Shown: one piece after another, positions 18,545-28,500 of the stretch
How the letters are laid out: each line of letters opens with the position of its first letter
Position numbering within the stretch: the first letter of the stretch is position 1
Assembly: GCA_001579985.1 (NCBI GenBank)
Contig: LRSR01009470.1
Span: 1 to 30,565, forward strand
Direction: 5' to 3'
DNA: 30,565 nucleotides
Source of the DNA: Hypsibius dujardini
Taxonomy: Eukaryota; Tardigrada; Eutardigrada; Parachela; Hypsibiidae
Program-made: the position numbers and the translations under genes
Notes under the pieces: model-generated
Databases searched by the model: none
What the model was told of the DNA's origin: nothing
Seen by the model: the letters and a program-made list of their open reading frames with translations, nothing else

Positions 18545-19090
18545 TTACTTTGAAGCAAACTCTGAAACAGCAAGAAACTCTGACCGGGTTTTAATATATT
18601 GATTGGCAAAAGGACAGGATGGACTATCAAATCTATGCTGTAGTCCTATCGATGGTCTGCCATTCGCCACAATTTCTTCCGCTTCTTTCACGCTCTTGAT
18701 CAAACCACAGTAAGCACACCGAACTTTGTTGTCGTTGGGATACTCAAAGTCATGAGGATGGAATCTTTGGTACGCAAAGGCCAGCTTGTCGTAGGAACCG
18801 TAGGGCATGGTGCGGTAGCGGGTTTCCATAGTGGAGTAACGTTTGGACATTAGGAGTGGTTTCAGATCAGCATATAATCGACGAACGGCCCTCCATTAGA
18901 GGATGGCATCATTCTTGTCCACTTTACTTCCGTGATAAGGAATGTAAACGGAGGAGGAATGCATGTACTTGACCCACTTTGGATATAGACTCAAAGCTTT
19001 CTCGGGTTGCATAACTTTCACGAGGAGTTCCTTGCTCAATTCCCTCCATGGCTGATTGAAGAGTGCCAACTTACTTTCTCGTTGACTCTC
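18545..19090 (-). pseudogene. BIR (IAP-like) domain protein, one internal stop
   Basis: The open frame from ATG 18850 reads DKLAFAYQRFHPHDF, VRCAYCGLI and QHRFDSPSCPFANQYIKT. This gives Cx2C and Hx6C zinc ligands with a SPSCPF ending, the BIR zinc-site signature. The spacing between the second Cys and the His (about 23) is longer than the usual 16. The same frame continues upstream past a TAA at 18896-18898 with coding-like sequence (QPWRELSKELLVKVMQPEKA, KWVKYMHSSSVYIPYHG) to about 19090, so the true start is further out. No RING domain is seen. BIR proteins of insect viruses block apoptosis or bind other proteins. Its stop is 3 bp before the ATPase start, so the two are packed like viral genes. 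Confidence 0.6.
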
Positions 19091-19109
19091 TAACCCGAGA
19101 TTACACTGT

Positions 19110-19164
19110 TCGGGTTATTTGATTAATCATGCTGTCGGGTTATCTGACTCATCATAATGTCGGG
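19110..19164. repeat. 25-bp tandem repeat between divergent genes
   Basis: Two 25-bp units start at 19110 and 19135 with TCGGGTTAT(T/C)TGA and end in ATCAT.(A/C)TG; a third partial unit starts at 19160 with TCGGGT. An inverted TAACCCGA lies at 19091. The array sits in the gap between the minus-strand BIR-like gene and the plus-strand TBP-like gene, where a shared promoter would lie. Confidence 0.6.
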
Positions 19165-19901
19165 TGAACAATTTGCTATTGAAATGACTTGTACTTTTCT
19201 CAGCTCTTAAAAGAAAATTTCCATTCCACGACGCAGATTGGTTTGTTATTAATTCTGTGAGTCACTTAAAAAAGTTAGCATTCTTTGCTCCTGTTCTTCG
19301 AAAGTCCATCAAAGTTACATTCAATCTTTAGCCCTGGATAAAACGCTACCGCAGCTACTTGCGTCTTCAAGCAAAGAAATCTCATGGCTCGAATTGGGGT
19401 GAGCCTGGTATGTATTAGCACGATCAAGTACGGAGCGCCCTTGAAAACATCATCTTATTCTTTGGTGTTCGAGCGACTCGCCTGACCTTCTTCACCAAGG
19501 GTTTCCAAAAGAAAAGCTATGAGACACTTACTTTCCATACCAGTGGGGACATTTAACAGACCTTAAAACTTGGAAAAAAACCTTGACAAACTGAGACAAC
19601 TGAAGAAGACGACATTGAACAAAGTCGTTGTCTTCGGGCTATTGACGAATCAGACGAATACAGACGAATCACCAAAGTCGTTGCCACAGCCCGACTTAAC
19701 GCCCACCTAAACTTGGAAAGGATTGAACGGTAGATCCCGATGGCGCAATATGTTCCTCATCGCTGTTCTGGACTTTTAATTGGGAGTCTGGAAACGTTCA
19801 AAGCTCACTGTCAACTGTACCGGAACGGAAAAATCACGGTCAATGGAGCCCGATCGGAATACGCTGTTTATGCTTTGGTCCGGCTTTTTTCAGACATTTA
19901 A
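19157..19901 (+). pseudogene. TBP-like protein (C-terminal TATA-binding repeat), five in-frame stops
   Basis: From 19188 to 19901 one frame (frame 3) stays coherent with no shift, although it carries stops at 19329 (TAG), 19416 (TAG), 19554 (TAA), 19584 (TGA) and 19731 (TAG). A likely start is ATG 19157 in a neighbouring frame, joined by one indel near 19190. The last 75 residues match a TBP half-repeat: KVVATARLNAHLNLERIE, then MAQYVPHRCSGLLIG, YRNGKITVNGARSE and ALVRLFSDI. The Y.P....GL spacing, the GKI.V.GA hairpin and the closing helix are all those of TBP. The N-terminal part (NSVSHLKKLAFFAPVLRK, ENIILFFGVRATRLTFFTKG) may be a diverged first repeat. TBP-like genes are known from some large DNA viruses. 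It lies between the BIR-like gene and POLB, inside the element. Confidence 0.55.
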
Positions 19902-19916
19902 ACTGCATCGGTTATT

Positions 19917-20035
19917 CCACTTATTAATTATTATTAATTATTAATAATTCATTATTTTTTAACATATTATATAACATTATTATCATATAACATTATTACA
20001 ACATATTATTAACTATTATTAAAAATTAAGTATAA
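19917..20035. repeat. AT-rich low-complexity stretch (TTATTAA runs)
   Basis: About 120 bp of TTATTAATTATTATTAATTA-type sequence with CATATTAT and ATAACATTATT variants. It separates the convergent ends of the TBP-like gene and POLB. No coding potential. Confidence 0.8.
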
Positions 20036-20275
20036 CTTTAAACTAGTCAATGTCGTCGGCACATGCAATTTCGGTTCTTTTATGCGACTGGAAGACTTGT
20101 GCTTAGAGCTAAAAAAAACGCAGAATTTCATCCAGAATTATTCCCCGGTATGCGTGTTAAGCTAAAAAAACTGTTCAGCTGTTCTTTTTTACAGTGGAAA
20201 ATGTAATTTTTTGGACGGTAAAAATGAATAAGATATTGAGAATGGTTACCATGAACTGCAAAAACTAATAAAACA

Positions 20276-22185
20276 CTAGTTCGCACAAAAACCAAACGGG
20301 ACAGAGAGATGACCATCCAAAATGACACGTTTCTTGTAGTAGAAGCGGCATTTTTTCATTTTGTGAACCTCCTTAATGGTCAAGGCTTTGATATCGCGCC
20401 GTAAGTTCCGCTGGGGAACAGCAATGGTCAATTCCTTCTCATCCAGCAAGTGCAGCATGGCGGGAAAATTGATTAATTCACCGTTCATCATTAGAGCCTT
20501 TGATCTTGATCAGGTGTTTACCATCGTTGGTGCGGTAGGCATAGTTCCTATGAAGAAGATTGTGTAAGTCTCAATTTTGATTCATGAGCAAGGAATATTC
20601 TTACTTCGTTCCCAAGGAAACAAACTCTTCAATGTGCTGTTTAGGCTTAAGTTTGTGACTAGATCCCCCAAATAGTGCCCGGTCTCCAACTTTCACTCAT
20701 CGGTGTCGCAGGCAACAAAGATCAGCGAGTCGGTGTCTAACAACTATACAAAATCAGAGCTTGACACCAGAACAGGATATAATCTAGAAAAGTGCTTACC
20801 AAAGTACAAAATCCGCCCAGGGTAATAGTTCTCAAGCTGCTCCATGAATTTTTAGAGATGAAGACGTGCCCTAAAATGATATTATTCAAAGTTTGGTTAC
20901 GGTGAAAACTTGATTTTTTGTTTACCAGCAAGTGGTGAAAGCGGCTAAAATGACATTGGTGGTGGAATTTTCCTCCCAAAAGCTCTGCTTCTTTTCGAAC
21001 TGGACGGTGACCACGTCGTCGTTAACAAAGTTCCAGCCGGACACAAAGTTCTTGCCGTTTGACAGCATCTCGTAGAACTTGAGTGGTTCATTGATGAAGA
21101 CATAGTTGCTGCGATTTTCCTGCATGTCAAGACGACCCTATACGAAAAATGTCTGAAAAAATGTACGAAAAAATGTACGAAAAAATGTAGAAACAAATTT
21201 CAGAAAAATTGTTGGAACAAATCGTACCAAAAAAAATAAAGCTTACCCAAAAACTATTGAGAAACAACTTGGAGGCGCAGCGCATGCCCTTGTTCTCCTT
21301 AATCTTGGGCACTAGTCTGACGAGGCTTGCGATGGTGAGCTCAGCATTGAAGGGACATATTCCACCACTGATCTCCATAAAGATCTCTCGCCACTTCTGA
21401 CATGATAAGAACGTCTTCGTCTCTCTCACAGTAGTCACGGAACTCCGCATTGAAGTCGTACCAGCCCTCCTTGGCTTGCTTCTTTCCTTCATACCACTGA
21501 TCGAAATAAGTTTTGTTCTTGGCAGACAGTCCCCAATAACCGAAATCATCCTTGCTGGGGAACGGTGTGACCCTGTTCCAGTTTTCCGAACGGTTGAAGC
21601 GGTGCGGAAAGTCACCAGATTTCATTCATTCAAGAAAGTACTTACACTAAATTTATGGGCAATGGTGAAGTTGTGACAGTTGTGAAACTGCGGACTGATG
21701 AGAAACTTCCAAAGCTCGTCGCTGATGTCTGTTCCAATCGGTTCATTCGATTTGGGATAGTACACGCATTCACCGAAACCATTCTGAAGGACCTATAATC
21801 GACGAAATTACTCAGAGCATAATCTCAGTCTCAGCACACGAAATCCATACCGCCAGATTGGGGATCAATGTTCCGTCCGCTGAAGTAAACGTCTCTAGGT
21901 CAAAGTACAAGAACTCGGTCTCTCGATGCTTTTTCCGTTGTGCTGGACTGAAGTTAATGGGCATGATGTAGCATTGGTGATCTCCCGGTATGACGTGAAT
22001 CTTGCAGTTTTTGCAGAAAGTTTTTGCAGCAAAAATAATATTCTGTAAATTAAAAGTAACCGGCTAAAGAAACTGTAATCACCACCACATTGGTGCTTCG
22101 CTCCCTCCTCACAATGCGGAAGAGAAAATGGCATGCGGCAATTTGGGCATCGCTTAATCTGGCTGCACAAACTCGGAATCTCCAT
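20276..22185 (-). pseudogene. Family B DNA polymerase of the Polinton (POLB), split by introns
   Basis: Minus strand. From 22185: two zinc sites (RCPNCRMPFSLPHCEEG; CKNCKIHVIPG), then EFLYFDLETF, the Exo I motif with Asp and Glu. Later come GDFPHRFNRSENWN, ICPFNAELTIASLV, TTNVILAAFTTCW followed by ARLHL, and the motif C sequence ILYFDTDS with both catalytic Asp residues. Then come LGDL, EEFVSLGTK, NYAYRTNDGKH and the C-terminal VPFGFCAN. Clean GT-AG introns lie at 21793-21850, 21138-21246, 20871-20925, 20737-20799 and 20548-20604; a candidate sits at about 22043-22082. Breaks: a missing segment after 21646 (the exon ends in a GTAAGT without a partner), frameshifts near 21395, 20650 and 20497, a TAA at 20852 and a TGA at about 20697. 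Polinton POLB is a protein-primed replicative enzyme; this copy is dead. Confidence 0.85.
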
Positions 22186-22375
22186 TCCGTTGTTTTTAGA
22201 TCCACCAGTCGTCGTGCCAAGTGGTGATCGAACTAGTGACGGTAGTTATCTAAAAGGAACTCCCGTTACAGCTCCCATTTCCAGCACTGGCAGCAGTTCC
22301 AATTAAGTAAGCTAGATTGTTATCTATATGCTCTCCCGTTTGAGTTATTTCATTATTACCCGTTCAACCCGGTAT

Positions 22376-22699
22376 TTATGATGCCCTTTCTGTGTTTTTT
22401 GTGCGTTTATTTCTCATGAATCCATGGTTATCAACTGATGGTAATTTAGGTTTCATTTTCTTACAGATGCCCGTAAGCACACCATAAGCCAAGGCAGCAA
22501 CTTGGGACTCTTGAGATTCGCCCTTTCTGAAGCCTTGTATATTGAAATAGTCTCTATATGGCCTATCAGTCAATTGGAGTTTTTTTTTCGGTCTTTCTGT
22601 TCTCGTAAATGTTTTCTCCGTAGGGCTTAGCTGGATATATTTTTCCGCCGTACCAGTGTGCTACCGATTACAAAGCCAATGCTCATGCAGCTTTCGTCT
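22376..22699 (-). pseudogene. Unrecognised frame upstream of POLB
   Basis: A single minus-strand frame runs from about 22699 to a stop at 22376, with one TAG at 22661-22663. It begins RRKLHEHWLCNR behind a TTTTGCAG acceptor-like site, then reads TAEKYIQLSPTEKTFTRTER, QLTDRPYRDYFNIQGFRKGE and VAALAYGVLTGICKKMKPK. Composition is protein-like and basic. It might be a 5' exon region of POLB or a separate gene. I recognise no domain. Confidence 0.3.
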
Positions 22700-22726
22700 G
22701 CAAAATATCAAATAATACGTATCCAT

Positions 22727-22792
22727 AAAAACAAACAGGCAAACGGACAGACAAACAGAGAGATAAAACGACAGATACAGACATACATAAAA
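22727..22792. repeat. Simple ACAA/ACAG-type low-complexity tract
   Basis: Degenerate tetranucleotide-like run (ACAAACAGGCAAACGGACAG and similar). Confidence 0.6.
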
Positions 22793-23378
22793 GAAGATGG
22801 AGTGTTGTTGATCTCACCTTAAACAGCGTAAGTACAGTGCACTGTAAACTAGATATTGCTGTTGCATTTCACAGACTGACCGACGTTTATTATCACTGCC
22901 AGCACTGCTGCTTGCAACGACTATTTTTGCGACTTGGCATTTTGCTATAAGCTTTTTCATCACGTGAAAATGACAGGCCACAGGCATCCTTAAAGCCAAC
23001 CAACAAACATTGTAAAAACGCCCTATATACGTCAGTCGCGTGCTGCGGAATGGGGAGCGGAACGAGGAGAAGCATATAGGCGGCTGAACAACAAGTTATG
23101 TCCTGGTCTTCAAGTACGCCGCATGAGTGCTCATATCTCGAGATGACGTTGTTTGAGGGTGCACTTATTTGGAAATTGAAGATTAATCCGCAATGTGCAC
23201 ACTGTGGTTCCCCTCATTAGCAAACAAAAACTGCATTCGTCAGTGTCACGAGAGTTTCGCTGGCATTTACTGTAAACTGCAAGTTCTTGGTGTTTGTCCT
23301 AAATCATCTGGTACTAGTACTTAAGGAAATGAAGAAATGGATATTGTATACCCGCACGTGTCACCGTGACATTAATAC
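22793..23378. other. No gene seen; upstream region of the glycosyltransferase gene
   Basis: Small overlapping minus-strand frames (22814-22999, 22893-23075) look like chance. The stretch probably holds the promoter and 5' leader of the gene starting at 23379; no certain TATA box or initiator could be fixed. Confidence 0.4.
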
Positions 23379-25237
23379 ATGATGGCACCGATAGTGAAGC
23401 AGTCGGCACTAGTGGAACTGGTCAAGCCAAGTCTTTTCGTCATCTCTACTGCTTATCCTTCGACCAAGTTCCCGGACTTTGACTGGAAGCAGGAGTTATA
23501 CGAGAAACCCTTAGCCAACAGCTGGTTCAGATGGAATCTCCTATGGTTCGCCTTTTTCTGCATCTTTTTCATCCCCATCCCCCTGTGGCTGTACCCTGTG
23601 ACTTGCATCGGCGCGTACTTGGCGTCCGTTATTGTTACCATATGGATGTGCGTAGTACTCTTTGCCTGTATGGTCAGCGCGACCAGTACGATGGTGAAGA
23701 TGTACAGAGTCCGCAACACAAGCTGGATCTCGGATGATCCGGCCCAACAAGTGAGGAGCCTCTAAAGTGTATTAGTTAAAGTATTAGTAAATGTTTGTGT
23801 TTCAGAAACTTGTGCATGTACTGGTGATGGCCGGATTCAAAGAACCGTTGGCTGTGATGCTGGTCACTCTGGACTCGCTTAAGGCCCAGACTGTGGCCAG
23901 TCGCCTTTTCGTGGTTGTCGGACTGGAAGAAAAGACGCCAGACTTTGAGGCAAAAAGCGCTGCTTTTCAAGAACGATACAAGGGCGTTTTCCTCCATTTA
24001 ATGGTGACTCAGCATCCCAGCGGGATTGAAGGCGAAATTCCTGGCAAAAGTTCAAACGTCAATTATGCGGCCCGTCAAGCGGTCGAACAACTGAAAGACA
24101 TGAGCCTTTACAACTTGGACCGTTGCATCATCACCACTTGCGACACGGACAATCCCTTCCCGCCCAAGTATTTTGAATACTTGAGCTATGACTTTTTACG
24201 GCGTGCCGAACGTTTTGAGGTGGTCTGGCAGGCTCCTTTGCTCTATAATTACGACTTGGATAAACGGCCCTTCTTCGTACGGATCACCGGAATCCTCCGA
24301 GCCGTCTTTATGATGGGCATTTTGATTAAACAAAACATTACTTCCATGTATGTGAAAGTAGATCTTTAACCAGCCGAATAATTAAGCTGCCCCTTCCTTT
24401 AAGCATCCTTCTCTACATCTAGGTCGATATTTTCGATGAGTCTCAGATTGATGGAAAACGGATTCGTCCACCCAGCCTACCAAATGGAAGGTATGCGGAA
24501 GTATTACTGATAACTCTATCATCTTCACGAATGTATCTGATTATCTAGATATTATCAATATTGTTCGGAGAATGGTGGCCATTCATAAACTCGTCAAGAT
24601 TTGCCTCATCCCCTATCCTGTCATTAGTGGACCCACCAGTGGCGAAACTTATAAACAAGTATGTTCCTCAACAAAACGTAACACAAGACGTCATAGTAGT
24701 TTAATAAAGTGCTTACTTCAGGAGATTATAGAATGGGCGCGCCAAGCTCGACGATGGACAATCGGCGCGGCAGAAGTCTTTCATTACTTATGCATTAAGT
24801 TCCGGCACTTCAGTAGCTGGTCTGGCATATTTTACGCCCTCATTTTCACCCACTACTACGGATTCGTAGTCTGCGGCATGTCACTCTTCAATTTTGCCAA
24901 CCTCATCGGGACATCTATCTATCATGGAGTGGAAATTTGCATCCCAGAAGAGTATCTCGGTCGAGAGTATTTCATCTACCTTCCACTCATCGGACTAGGC
25001 TTCTCCTACCTCTTCTTCCTGTGGGCCATCATTATGGACGCATTCGGATGTCGCCTTAGTGGGGTGAAGGAGGACGTTAGTTTCCTCCGGAATGTCGCTC
25101 ACTGGCTTCTCTCCCCAGCAGTTCTTCTAGCTTACAGTTTTATTGAATATTATGCCATCTTTGAGGTTGCCATCTATGGGAAAAAGGTTTGCAGTCATTC
25201 CGCCAGTAAGAAGACTGGTCTCGTTCAGAAGTTCTGA
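23379..25237 (+). CDS. Membrane family-2 glycosyltransferase (QxxRW type), five exons
   Basis: Exons 23379-23750, 23806-24347, 24423-24490, 24549-24658 and 24722-25237 join with correct phases to 535 residues. All four introns (55, 75, 58 and 63 bp) have GT-AG ends. An in-frame TAA at 23373 fixes the start at ATG 23379 or 23382. Two membrane segments lie at about 52-72 and 74-104. The cytosolic GT-A domain follows with GKSSNVNYAA (about 204-213), the metal-binding DTD (237-239), ED at 327-328 (likely catalytic base) and QARRW at 372-376. Three or so further membrane spans close the protein. This layout is that of polymerising or lipid-linked GT2 enzymes such as chitin, cellulose and hyaluronan synthases, but the chain is shorter and I cannot name the substrate. 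There are no internal stops, in contrast to the element on its left. It looks functional. Confidence 0.9.
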
Positions 25238-25440
25238 ACGAACACATAAACGGAATATCTATTTTGTCAAGATCGAAACTTGTGATTCGGCACTGGAAGA
25301 GAAAACGGAGATTGGTCTCATGAGCCCTGCATAATTATACACAGAAACACAATTATTCAAACTTCAAACTCAACGAACTCCACAAATTCTTGGCTCGTAA
25401 CATAAAACCGACTGCTTTCTTGCCCATTCAAGAACGCATA

Positions 25441-25446
25441 AATAAA
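25441..25446 (+). terminator. Polyadenylation signal AATAAA
   Basis: AATAAA about 200 bp after the glycosyltransferase stop and before the end of the convergent gene. It is the only consensus signal in this gap on the plus strand. Confidence 0.55.
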
Positions 25447-25514
25447 TACTGCCGAGCCATCTTTGGTACAAACAGGTCATGACACGACACCCAACAAGAA
25501 AGAGAGGAGCTCCA

Positions 25515-28500
25515 CTAGGACGGCATACTGTCACCCGTAACCTCCACTCGAACAGCGGTCATACCTGCCGACACTGTCGGCGGACTCAGCGGCACTGCCG
25601 TTCTCGAGGATGTCACTGGAGCAGCGTAGCTGACTTTTGGCACAAAAGGCTGCTTGAACGTCCCTGCCGATCCTACCGTCACAGCAGGTTCGTCTCCCAT
25701 ACCTTCAAGCGGGTCCTATCAATCAGATGAATCGAACGATAAATACGGTAATAACGAATCATCACTTGACAAATAGCCATTACCCGTGAAGCAGGTGATG
25801 AGGATGTGACACCGGAAAATGTAGAACCATTGGGTTGGCTACCAGTTGTCCTTGTTTCCTCACTGACAGGCAAAGCACTTTCATACTCGGACATGGAGAT
25901 GTTTTCACTTAGTAAAGCCTCCATTTCAGGTCTACCAACTAGAAGAAAGACAACAGATGACTTTCTGCCCTGTTACAATCCAAACAACAATTGACTATCT
26001 TACCGTCCTCCAGTATCGCTAATAGATCCTCGTCAGCCAGCTCTTCCGTCAAGTCACCAACCCGCGCATACTGTCCGTTTGAAAAGGGATCAAAACCTTC
26101 ATAATCGAATATCTGGCTCTCTAGTACAGACATGGTCGTATTTGTGCTAGTGCTTGGGCCGATCGACGCACTGATAGCAACAGCAGGACTAGTCAAAGCA
26201 GCAGGTTCAACATTCACTTTCGAGTACGGCACTACAATCGGCGTCGGCTTAGCATTCAAGGCACCGGTTGTTGTGGTTGTGGTCACCACCACTTTATTCT
26301 GAGGTATCAATGGGACTGCCGGTGTTGCGGCAAGGGGAGTTTGTCGCAGATTTGTAGCACTGCCAGCATTAAGGGTGAGCATGTGACCATTTTGGAGGGG
26401 TGACGCCGAGATGACTTTCGCGTCTGGTGGGAGAATCACTTTAACAACAGGCAGGCCATTCGATCCAGCAGTTAGCTTCTTCTTCTTCTTCACAGGCTCT
26501 TTGGAGACTGAATCAGATTCTGACTCCGAAACGCCCTTCTTTTTTCTTGGTCGCTTGGCTGTCGTCGGAAATGTCAGCAAGCCCGGTGGTTGACTTCGTG
26601 ACGGAGACGTGGCTGTTGCTACACCGTTTTCCCCGCCGCCTTCGACGGTCTGCAGAAGGTTGATCAGGAGGGGACTGTTCAAGGTATTACTGCGAGGCTT
26701 GCCTTTAATAGTGACAATGGCCGGTCCTACCGCACGCACTCCACTTGCGATCGTGGAAGAAGTAGGGACGACCGACGCGGAACGGTTCATTTTTGGCTTC
26801 TGACGTGCAGCCTCGGATGTGCTGCTGGAAGAAGAGGACGACGACACTGTACTTGATATGCTCGACGTCGAGGAGGTCGTCTTGATGGTCAGCGCATTCT
26901 TCGTCATGCTGGAAAAGGGATAAAGGCTGGAGGGTGAGGCGTGACTGGCGGAAACGGGACTGGAAATCGCCTGCGGCACCGGTACCGAATGTGACATGCT
27001 AGCTACCACATTCGGCTGCAACAGAGGAGTGCACTCCAGTACGCGAACAGTAGGTGGACCAGTAACAATGCTAGCAGTGGAGGTTGGTGGGACGACATGC
27101 TGCTGTTGAGCTGCTGTTGTTGCTGTGGTGAGGTTGTTGGGGACCCGCTGAACGACGGCAATATTATTGCCGGCGCCGTTGACCAGCTGAGAAGAAGTAC
27201 TCCTTTGCTTCTTGCTGGAGCCGTGTTCGATCGTGCTTTTGACATGATGAGGCGCGGCGGCGGACGACGTGCTGGCAGTTTGATGGGTAAGGAGAAGGTG
27301 CCGTGACGGGACCGCTGGTATGAATAGCGGTGGTGGTGGTTGCGGTTGTGGTGGTTGGCCGATCTCATCAGGTGGTCCAACTGTTCCGGAAAGGATTCCT
27401 AATGCAGAGAGACCACTGGTCGAACCGGTGGTGAGATCTTTCAGTCGGGCTGCAGCTTCATGAGTCAATGTAAGAGAGATCTTCCTCGTAAGGAGTGTTG
27501 TTGTTGTGGTCGTCGTTGGTCTCACGTCTGGTGGCGGTGCAGGGATAGCAGCAACAACAACTGAAACGTGCAAACCAACAGAACGTCAACATAAACAGAC
27601 ACTCAACCATTCGCTTGATTGCCTGATATGACCTTCAAAACAGATTTGGCACTCGATAGAGATACTCCATCGACTCAAACATTGTGGTGAGTAGGTTCAA
27701 AATGATGAGAAAATAGTTGCAAGAAGAACGGAAAAACGTCAAGCGAACGTTTGGAAGATTTAGAATCAAGTCGTTGCTTGATTGATGGATCTGCTTGAAT
27801 AAAGACCGTAGAAAGCGACTTGATCCTCCGGACTAGTTAGAGAGCAAGTAGCACAGCATCCTAACGCTAGCTTACGTCAGTAAATGTAGTCATGCTTGTG
27901 ATGGCAATTTTGGTGCAACAATAAGACTAATTGCCCGAGCTATGAGAAAATAACGACTATCTAACTATCTACCATCTAGAGTTTTTTAGCGATTGGTTGA
28001 TTTGTTAGACTCAACTGCTCGATCTGACGAAGCCTCCAATCAACCAGTGATTTGAATGACTTGCAACCCATAAGGAATAGGGAAGTATTACCTGCTTTAT
28101 GAGGTGAGAGAGGCAAGGAAGAACTTGACGAAGACGTCTTATTGAGTGTCAGCTTGGCCGGAATTGGTTGTTGTTGTTTGGAGGATGGGTCGGAAGCAGG
28201 GAGCGAAGGAGGCTTCTTCTGGTCTCGCATGCTGCCTGCAGTTGTTGCACCATTAACCGGGAAAAGGAAGGTAGGAATGTATAAGTGGAACTGCTAATTC
28301 CAAATCCAACCGACGGAATCTGAAACAAATCAAACCACCTTTCCGTTCTACATGTAGAGAGATCAGAGGACGCAAAAACATTGACTCACCTCCTTTTGTT
28401 TCGTTTAGATGTGCAAAATCCACGAAAAATTGCCCCTCATTGTAAAAGGTGAGAGGATACAAAAGATGGATCGCGACCTTGTTTTTACCAGGAACCAATG

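Noticed and set aside
14774-22185. The element as an endogenous nimavirus, suggested by the TBP-like gene
   Set aside because: Integrase, adenain-type protease, A32-type ATPase and the Polinton POLB pattern are present; no nimavirus-specific genes were seen.
2-22663. Alternative genetic code or general stop readthrough
   Set aside because: The two host genes use all three stop codons normally and have no internal stops, and the element genes also contain frameshifts and deletions, so decay is the simpler reading.
26411-26803. Plus-strand frames opposite the coactivator gene
   Set aside because: Antisense of Ser/Lys-rich coding sequence; the minus strand has spliced exons with matching phases.
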